Assembly: GCF_023159225.1 (NCBI RefSeq) | Contig: NC_063168.1 | Span: forward strand, 53,919,398 to 53,983,397 | Direction: 5' to 3' | DNA length: 64,000 nt | Source of the DNA: Perognathus longimembris pacificus | Taxonomy: Eukaryota; Chordata; Mammalia; Rodentia; Heteromyidae | Part shown: positions 56,031 to 64,000 of the stretch, piece by piece | How the letters are laid out: every line of letters begins with the position of its first letter | How positions within the stretch are numbered: the stretch's first letter is position 1 | Position numbers and translations under genes: made by a program | The notes under the pieces: model-generated | Databases searched by the model: none | Seen by the model: the letters and a program-made list of their open reading frames with translations, nothing else | Told to the model about the DNA's origin: nothing

Positions 56031-57310
56031 TCCAATTCAACGTCGCATTTCCCCACTCCCTTCTCTGGATTTTATCCCCAACATAGAAAAGCAGATTTTC
56101 TAAGAGGACAAGTCAAGGTCAAGGCAGTCCCTCTCAGGCGTGTAGGGAGCAGCAGTCATCCAGAGGGGAAAGCTATGTCTCATCATTGCCCTTAGGTGGA
56201 TACTTACTTAGAAGTTCTAGAAAAAATCTATTCAAGAACACTGTGAGACAAACAAAAGCCTCCTCTGCCCACTTGTAAATGGACAGTTGCTTGTGATAGT
56301 GAGGGAAACAAACCCCAGGGTGAAGTCACTGAGGACCCTGGGAGCCCAGACCAGCCTTAGTGGAACCTTTACCCAGAAGCCTGTGCTCAGAGGCCTGGCA
56401 GTCTGCGCTGCTTCTCCCTTTGGGCCCTCACCTGTTCCTGCCCATCGTTCATAAGATTGTCTCCTTTTATTTCAGTCCCTGTCCCTTTCATATCAGAACA
56501 TCTACCAGGGATTCCTTCTCTGAGACTCTTGGAATTAGCCACAGGGAAGAAGAGAAGAACCAAAGCGAATAAGTAGAATTGTGGGGTGATCTTAGCTGCT
56601 GGTCTCCATGGCCAGGTGTATTAATCTTACAGGTCCCATCTCAGAACAGAAAACACAGAGACTGGGCCAGTACTTAAAAGCACAATTAGAATCTCAGAGC
56701 AGAACTACAAATATTTCGGGGCCCCACATAAACATGCCAGGTGTGAGCCAGGCAAGTCCCGGTGTATCCTCTCCCTGTACCATTCATCTTTCCGATGATC
56801 ACAGGCAAAGCACACTGCTTCTGAGAAAACTTGTCTATGATTAATTAGAGAACGGCTTTGGAAGCTTGCCTTATGGCAGTTAATGAAGAAGAATTATTAT
56901 AAGATAAAAAGCACTTATGCATGAAAAGTTTTGATATATTAAGTTTGATGCTGTTGGGCTGTGATATGCAACGGGTATAAAAATCTTATTTTTTTAAGAG
57001 AATTATGCAAGACGTTATTTAGCTTAATGAAATAAAAATGATTGCTAATTTGAAGAGGAATGAGTCCTTGGTTCTGACATCCAGTGAACAGGTCATACAG
57101 AAATTCTTCCTGGATAACAACTTTCACAAAACATTCTTTTTCATTTTTTGTTGAACAGCCTGATTTTCCTAAGTCTTTGCTCAAAAACCTTTAGGGCTTT
57201 TACAGAAAGGTTCACAAACACTTACAACCCTTCCATAGTCCCTTCTACCAAACCCCTGGCTTGTCAACATTCTCCTGCTACTGCCTTTGTGTATGCTTTC
57301 TATTTTTGAT

Positions 57311-57470
57311 TTTGTAGCATTGGAATTGAACCCAGGGTCATGTACACATTCTCTACCACTTGAATCACACCCTTACCTCTACTTTTCTTTTTTTGGCTTT
57401 GGGTTTGAACTCAGAGCCTTGGGTTTGGCTAGGCAGTTGCTCTAGCTCTGAGTCATTCCTCCAATCCTTT
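57311..57470 (-). repeat. Diverged ID/Geo-like fragments
   Basis: gcattggaattgaacccagg, ctctaccacttgaatcacac, tttgggtttgaactcagagc: antisense pieces of one or two old SINEs. Confidence 0.5.
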
Positions 57471-57477
57471 ATTCATG

Positions 57478-57680
57478 GTAGTTAGTTCCAAGATAGGCCC
57501 TGACTTCCCAGTCCCTTTAGAACAATGTCTAAACTCCTTCAGATGGTCTATAAGGCCATGGAGACTTTGTTTTTGCTTTTTCCTCTTCCTAACATCTGCT
57601 ATGGTTACATGGCCAATGACAAGGTGCTTGTCACCAAGGGCCTGGAGTAAGGAACAACCAGGGAAAAAACCTTGATGTCG
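57478..57680 (+). mobile_element. L2-like fragment
   Basis: aacaatgtctaaactccttc, agatggtctataaggccatg is the L2 'aaactcctt-aaggcc' block. Confidence 0.55.
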
Positions 57681-57852
57681 AAATGGACTCAGTAGTACGT
57701 GGTACATAGTGAGTGAAAGGGAAAAGAGGTCATGAAGGGGTGTTGGAGATGAGCAGATCAAATGGAAACTAGACCAGTATCCCACTATGATATTTTTTTA
57801 AACTAGAATTTTTTCTAGGAGTGTGTAATAGTCATTTTAGAAAACATGCCTT

Positions 57853-57932
57853 GGGCTGGGATGTAGCTTGTCTAGCAAGTGCAACAACCTAGATTCAATC
57901 CCCACAGTACTGGAAAAGAAAAGAAAAAAAAA
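57853..57932 (+). repeat. ID-like SINE monomer
   Basis: gggctgggatgtagcttgtc, tagcaagtgcaacaacctag, attcaatccccacagtactg, A-rich tail. Confidence 0.75.
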
Positions 57933-58162
57933 TCTTTATGATCAAATGCTTTGACCTGCCAAGGGCCTATGTGTAGGCTGGACTGTCTAGAGAGGCAGGA
58001 AACCAGCTGTGGAATGGGCTTGCTCTATAGAGAAGGAAGGAGGGACACAAGATAGAAGAAGAGACAGGGTGATTTCATTCAACTGAAAATCTGCAATACT
58101 GGGAAAATCTGCTTTTCATCCATCCACATATCAGAAGAAGGCCTAAAAAAGTTGTTTTAATG

Positions 58163-58408
58163 GATGGGTGCCAGTGGCTCACTCCTGTAATCCTAGCTAC
58201 TCAGGAGGCTGAGATCTGAGGATCGTGGTTTGAAACCACCCCGGTGCAGAAAAGTCCCTGTGAGACTCTTATCTCCAATTAATCACTCAAAAAACAGAAG
58301 TGACTCTGTGGCTCAAGTGGTAAAGCACTAGCCTTGAGACCAAAGAGGCTCAAGGACAGTGCCCAGGCCCTGAGTTCAAGCTCTACAACAGACAAAAAAA
58401 TAAATTAC
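58163..58408 (+). repeat. 7SL-like + Geo-like composite SINE
   Basis: atgggtgccagtggctcact, cctgtaatcctagctactca, tgtggctcaagtggtaaagc, cccaggccctgagttcaagc. One of the best preserved copies. Confidence 0.92.
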
Positions 58409-59094
58409 AATCTAGATAAAACACTGGTTGGTGTTGGCATAGGTGTCTAAGAAGTGGATGGAACATTGGAGAGTACTATACATATGAATTGCTGCAGGTG
58501 AAATTGTCCAAGAAGCTATGCATATCCTATACCAAATACTCCAACCACGGAGCTGTATTTTCTTCACCCGTGTCCAAGGCACTAAATCACCAAGTTCCAG
58601 AACAATAACCTCTGCATGCCCTCGTCAGTACGTGTGGGAATCATCTACCCTCTCAAGGTTGATTGCAAAAATCTTTCCATTCCATAGAAGGTATTAAGGT
58701 TAAGTTGTTGGAGAGAATTATGTGAATGAAAGGTTGTACATTTGACCTCAAGTTAAGCCTGTTTCAACAGACACCGATGTAATGGGAAATGTTTCAGAAC
58801 ACAGAGTTACTGCCTGTGGAGAACATCTTGTTCAGTTTACTGATTGTGGCCTCCATTGTGTATATTTCCTGCTCAGAACCTCCACCCTTTCACTGTGGTA
58901 GAGGAAGCTGTCTCTCAGATCTGTGGGTCCTGTGGGTCCTAACCCTCTTTTCCATCTCCCAGGACTCTGCACTGCATTACTACCATATCAATCGCACTGT
59001 TTCCTGGCCTTCACACACTCCTGTGAAATTTAGGCTCAGTCTAGCTAGAAAGACTTCATATCTACCTCTGACTGTGAAATTCTGCCTTTTGTTC

Positions 59095-59205
59095 TTTGGT
59101 TTTCTGAAATGGGGTCTTGCTCGAAAACACAAAGCTGGCCTCAAACTCATGATCCTCCTGCCTCGGCCTCCTGAGTGCTGGGATTATCGATGTGTGCCTT
59201 CACAC
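59095..59205 (-). repeat. B1 SINE (antisense)
   Basis: tgaaatggggtcttgctcga, gctggcctcaaactcatgat, cctcctgcctcggcctcctg, gtgctgggattatcgatgtg. Confidence 0.85.
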
Positions 59206-59792
59206 GCACTTCCTCCCGTCTTGTTTTCAACTTCTTTTACGAAAGTGTTACTTGTTTCAGTGGCCCATGGGTGTGGTGGCATTGTAATAAGCTTGGGTCT
59301 TTTGGCTACAGTGTTTAAAATTAGAACAGTATGAGGAGAAAAGAGGAATAAGTAAGTGTAGGACTGTACAGAAAGAGAAAGAGAATTTTACTGTGAAAAG
59401 AAAGGCTTTTTTTTTTTTTTAAACTAGAAAGGATTGCCTGCTGAAGAAAGATGTGGAGAAGTAGTTTTAAAAGTCCAGCTGCCTAACGTGACAGTAGAAC
59501 TCAAGTATGAGGTGAGCAGTTGCAGTAAGGACCAGGCTGTCCTGAGTGATCCTTGTTTAGATCCTTTGGTTCTGCTATGTGGTGAAGTAATTTATTAGAC
59601 TGAACTATTGTGCTCACCATTAACTCTGTGTAAACAAGAAAGGCATACACACATGTTGCTCCATTGTGAGGTCCTCTGCTAGTTAATCATGAGCCCAGGG
59701 TGCTTGTTATAGCTAGGATGTCTCAGGTGTAGCGATGGGGCCCTTTCCACTCATGTCTATTTCAACACAACCAATATGAATTACATTGTGAG

Positions 59793-59793
<1 letters not shown>

Positions 59794-59840
<47 letters not shown>
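59794..59840. repeat. (CT)n microsatellite at SINE tail
   Basis: A pure CT run of about 23 units immediately at the 3' tail of the next, minus-strand SINE. Confidence 0.95.
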
Positions 59841-59841
<1 letters not shown>

Positions 59842-59847
<6 letters not shown>

Positions 59848-60065
59848 TGCTAGTAGGGCTTGAACTCAGAATCTGGGTTGTGTCCTTGAATTCTTATGGT
59901 CAAGGCTAGCACTCTACCATTTGGAGCCATAGCTCCACTCTGGTTTTTGAGTGGTTAATTGGAGATATGAGTCTCTTGGGGACTTTTCTGCCCAGGCTAG
60001 TTTCAAACCATGATCCTCAAATCTCAGCCTCCTGAGTATAGGTGTGAGACACTGGTGCCTGGCCT
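59842..60065 (-). repeat. 7SL-like + Geo-like composite SINE
   Basis: Antisense gctagtagggcttgaactca, tttttgagtggttaattgga, ctcaaatctcagcctcctga, ggtgtgagacactggtgcct. An ATT run (60078-60100) follows its head end. Confidence 0.88.
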
Positions 60066-61275
60066 CATTATTCTTTTTATTATTATTATTATTATTGTCA
60101 TTTGTTATTATTATGTAGCACTTGGCCACATTTTGCTTTATTTTATACTGTTTTTTTTTTTGTCCATCAATCTAGAGAGCTACCTAACAAGTTCATATTA
60201 GGAAGACATCAAAACACTCAATCACATGTTTAAGATTTTGAGGAAGTACAGCACATACCAAAGGTATCTGGTGTAGTTTTGTGTGTGTTGGAGAGAGAGG
60301 TCATTGAAGGTTTGCACACTGTTTTGGGGGGGAGGGGGAAGTGTTTATTTTATCTTATATAAAATTGGATGTTTACTAAACTCGGAGACTTTTAGATGGG
60401 CCTCTAGACATAACTTGCATAGAGTCAGTGCTCATTGAGACAGCCACCTGTGTCGTGGTCTCTCCTAGTCTGTTGTGGACTAAAGCCATTGCTCTGGGGT
60501 TTATTCATGTGTGGAAAAACCATTGATGAGATTTTACAACTTAAGGTCTTTTCTCCCTCCAGCACAAACTCTCTGTCAGGCAGAGCATATTCTAGAATGT
60601 GTTATGTATCATTTCAAATGTGTAGGATGTGTTTATTACAGGATGGTCTGAGAGCCTCTTGAATTGAAGAGTAGGCCCATTTTGAAGGTGTAATCTCCCC
60701 ATAAATGCAGTTCATCCTTAACAATCTATACCCTTCCATCATCATTTGTAGCTTTAAACCATCAAGAAAACAAGGCAGCCATGTTTTGGCAATTTGTTTG
60801 AAACTGCTTTGATAGGTTTATGCTGACTCAGCCCACCTGGAAGATGCTTCTGGCTGGAGTTGGATTTATGGGGCTGAGAGGTATCAGGAAAATGAGAGCC
60901 TTGAAAAAGTCATCTCAAAAAATAAAATGACAAAACTCTCATTGCTATGGTATAGGAAACTGTACCTTAGACTGCACAGCAGATTAATTTTCTAAAGTCT
61001 TTAACATGTTAGTTCTCACTGAATTGTTTTCCTTTTAGTATTCTAAGAGGATAGTGAGGTTTTTGTGTTCTCTGACCTCTGGAGTTTAAGGTTATAGGGC
61101 AGAGGTCAAAGTGGCCTGAAGATAATTGTCTTTCCTTCCGGGCTTTAGGAACCATATGATCCTCGTACTTGGAGGATCGGACTCTTCCAGCCCAAAGCGT
61201 GATGAGACAGAAATAAAATAATTTTACATTATGTTTAAAATTCATTCATAACTCCCTATAAGATAGATTTTTGAG

Positions 61276-61440
61276 TCAGGCACTAGTGGCTCAGGCCTGT
61301 AATCCTAGCTACTCAGGAGGCTGAGATCTGAGGATTGGGGTTTGAAGCCTGCTAGGCAGGAAACTCTGTGAGACTCTAAGTATGTGAGACTCATCTCCCA
61401 TGAACCAGCAAAAAGCCGGAAGTGGAGGTGTGGCCATAGA
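61276..61440 (+). repeat. 7SL-like composite SINE (truncated)
   Basis: gtcaggcactagtggctcag, ctgtaatcctagctactcag, gaggtgtggccatagagcaa. The Geo end is replaced by unique sequence and a CA/CG run (61471-61500). Confidence 0.82.
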
Positions 61441-62339
61441 GCAAGTTCTAGTACAGGTGTACTATATATAGACACACACACGCGTGCGTGCATACACACA
61501 GAGAGAGATTTTGAGGTCACAACTGTAAGAGAAAGCCAGGCTTTCTTTGTTTGGTGATAAGAAAAGATGGATCCCCTCTCTCTTTTTTTGGGGTGTCTCC
61601 TGCAAGATACTATAAGGCAATAGTAAGCTGACCTTTTGGTTTTCTAGTACAAGGTCTCCTTGTTTCTTTTGACCCCTAAATTCTTATCTCTAGGATGAGC
61701 TCAAGGGTCTGTGATGTATATAAGATAAGCACAAAGTCCCTAGGTCTCCCTCTCAGGGTAACAGAGGTGGAGAGGCCATCTCCCACTCTCCCTAATACAT
61801 TTGTGACACACTGTCCAGATTTTTTAGTCACTTACCTGCTATTTCCCATGCAGGTAAGCCTCTAATGCTTCTTATTCACCAATAGCCTCCTCTATCTTCT
61901 CTTTTTATATACTAGTACTTAGCTTTTTTGGTTGTTGTTGTTGGCAAGATTGTGCCTTCCCGCGCCGCCCCCCCCCCCCCCCAATGCAATTCTAGCCACT
62001 TTCCTCCCTCCCAGGGATGGACTCTGGCCAACCTCGGCTGATGCAATTACTTTCTTTCTCCTAGGATTTTGGGATCCGGAGAAAGAGAGTGAGAGCAATG
62101 CAGATGTGCAGAGAGAAGCAGAGGTGTTGGTTCTTGCAACCTTTCCATCTAGGGATCAATCCCAGCTGTCTTTCCTGCCTTGGTTTCTGCAAATGACTCC
62201 AAGTCTCCTTGTCTGCTTCAGCACATTGAGCTTGGATTTCTGCTAATTGCAACTCAAATTACCTGCACTGAGATGCTCCCCAATGGCTCATGATGGAGTC
62301 CAGATTCCCAAGCACGGTAGTAAGAGACTTCATAATCTG

Positions 62340-62660
62340 TGCCTGCTCACTCTCCATTGCCCTCCTCAGCACCTTACCTTCAGGCTCTAGGTTTCATCCA
62401 AATTGGGTGAGTTATTTTGAGCTCTTTCTATTCTTCAGGGCTTGGGCATGATGTATTTTTTTTCCTTTTTGTACCATGACTCTTTATTGGGCGTTATCAA
62501 TGGAGTTTTGTTGTTTACTCTTGGAAGTCCTCCCAGATGCAATGCCTTCTCCATCTTTTGCAGGTACTTTTAATTCCTTTTCTCCTTAATTGCTGTTCTA
62601 TCTAGGTGTCTAACTCCATGCCTACTACTTAGCTGGCACCTAATGACTACTTGTTGAATG
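62340..62660 (+). mobile_element. L2 3' fragment
   Basis: catcagaagtcctcccaga-like region (cttggaagtcctcccagatg, caatgccttctccatctttt) and the end ttagctggcacctaatgact, acttgttgaatgtacc follow L2. Confidence 0.6.
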
Positions 62661-64000
62661 TACCATGTTGTCCTTTGCCTGCCATCAGTCACCTACCCCA
62701 GCTGCAGACAATGTTGGATGGGAAAAATGAAAATTACTCTGGCCTCAAGCTATTCACTGTGATTTGGAATTACTCTTAAAGAATACAATATCTCCCTGGT
62801 TTGGGAATATCCTATTACTTCCATTGTATCCTTTCCCTCCCCTCTTTATTTAATGATTGTGCCAGAGTTTCTAATTAGAGAAAATACCTCAGGCATTTAT
62901 TGATTCTAATGTGCTGCATCACTAGGGAGATTTTGAGAATAAGACTGGAATTTAGCATATCAGAAATTCAATCCATCTGTGAGATCTCTCAAAAGGGTTT
63001 GCCCTTGGGTCATTTAGCATAGACTTTCATAGTCACAGAAAACTGTTGTCATGGTAATCGTGGAATCTTTCATGATTTCAGTATAGGAGTTAATGAAGAT
63101 ACTGGAAACAACCCAATGGAATTCACACTTGGGTGTGCATTTGTCTCCATATTAACCCAATCATTGTTTTCAACACACATCTGCCCAGGGCCAGTCCTTT
63201 TGGCTCTGGGTCCTGACAGGAATAAATAAACAGCTGATTCCTTTTTAGTGTGTCAGCCTACAAGGCTGTGGGTGGCTGCCCTTTTGGTCTAAGCCCAACA
63301 GCAAATCCCACATGGGAAGTTGAAAAGAACAGAGGGGGGAAAAGGGTGGTTGTGTCAGGCAAATCTTATTAATGTTGCTGATTTCAAGACATGTACATTT
63401 AGTGCCTATAAAGAAAGCTTCAGTTGTGGAGAGTACAGAACACTATCTCTAAAGCCTTATTATTTTATGGTCCTTTATTAGCACACCTTAACCCAAGCTT
63501 CCAACAAGCCTACAAATTTGGATGCAGATGGCCCAATGTGCTCATGATTCACATGTGAGATTTACCATCTGTGTTCTGTCTGCAAGTTATTTCTCAATAT
63601 CTATTTTTTCCTTTCTTTCCTAGTAATAGAATCCTTTACTTTTAGTGAGGCATGTGTATTGGTGGTATTTAAGCAGAAGTAGTGTTCTCCTTCCTCAGAT
63701 ATCTTTAGAAGGAATTGGTATCCTTCCTCTGTCCCTTTTCTAACTGAATGGAATGAAGGATGGACATGGGCAGCCATTTTGGACAGGGCACTGGGAGGCC
63801 CGTTGAGAACAACAGAATGACAAGGAAGTTGAAGATTATGGAGCATCTTAAAACTACAGGCTGACTATGCTTCTAGAACATAGTCAAAGAAACTTTAGAC
63901 TTATAAAAGTCCCAATTCTTTTCCATTTCCTATCTTCTAAACTTAGATGATATGGCACCCCAAAGAAAAATCTGTTTTTTCCTCTTTCTACTGATTAAGT

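Larger units (their letters stand above)
51986..64000 (-). other. VIT: VIT 5' intron, continuing beyond the window
   Basis: From the acceptor of exon 51829-51985 up to 64000 no upstream VIT exon was recognised. I looked on the minus strand for the short basic stretch and signal peptide expected from vitrin. The interval holds a dense SINE cluster (53950-54855), B1, L2 and CT tracts. Repeat-poor parts include 52320-52920, 53060-53940, 54880-55820, 56040-57300, 58410-59090, 60180-61270, 61440-62330 and 62670-64000. A small unrecognised exon could have been missed. Confidence 0.7.

Noticed and set aside
61840..61875. Possible minus-strand 5' exon ending GCAG|GTAAGT near 61840
   Set aside because: A good-looking donor but no coding match and no defined acceptor; could only be judged with transcript data.

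Overview
The window is mammalian nuclear DNA from a rodent, most likely a geomyoid (kangaroo rat, pocket mouse or pocket gopher group). The clue is the dominant SINE: a tRNA-Ala/ID-like left half joined to a 'Geo' right half. From memory of the literature, this IDL-Geo SINE is restricted to Geomyoidea. Rodent B1 SINEs, L1 3' ends, L2, MIR and worn LTR-like pieces also occur. Genus and species cannot be fixed from the sequence.

One protein-coding gene is supported: VIT (vitrin, an extracellular-matrix protein with an LCCL domain, a Ser/Thr/Pro-rich linker and two VWA domains). It runs on the minus strand, so its 5' side lies at high coordinates. Seven intact coding exons were found: 51829-51985 and 47528-47661 (LCCL domain), 42720-42797, 34970-35161 and 21101-21163 (linker), and 15289-15436 and 753-856 (start of the first VWA domain). 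All splice phases agree. Joined, they give 876 nt with no stop: 291 complete codons plus a split codon at each end. The signal-peptide exon(s) were not found up to 64000, and the rest of VWA1 and all of VWA2 lie beyond position 1.

The most interesting biology is in the linker. Two further exons that I recall from human and mouse vitrin are represented here only by decayed remnants in the right order and strand. At about 30620-30692 the acceptor and donor are lost and there is an in-frame stop. At 29429-29481 the exon is shortened, still carries splice-site dinucleotides, and would shift the frame into a stop if included. Skipping both keeps the frame, so this lineage probably makes a shorter vitrin linker. 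The intron after exon 42720-42797 starts with GC instead of GT.

The rest is intronic. There are more than 40 SINE copies. The ID-type and the 7SL/Alu-like-headed families share the same Geo-like right half. A young, nearly identical IDL-Geo subfamily has four copies, all on the minus strand. Many microsatellites sit exactly at SINE 3' tails. A perfect 140-bp tandem duplication lies at 45625-45904. No CRISPR array, bacterial gene, true tRNA or rRNA gene, or second protein-coding gene was seen.
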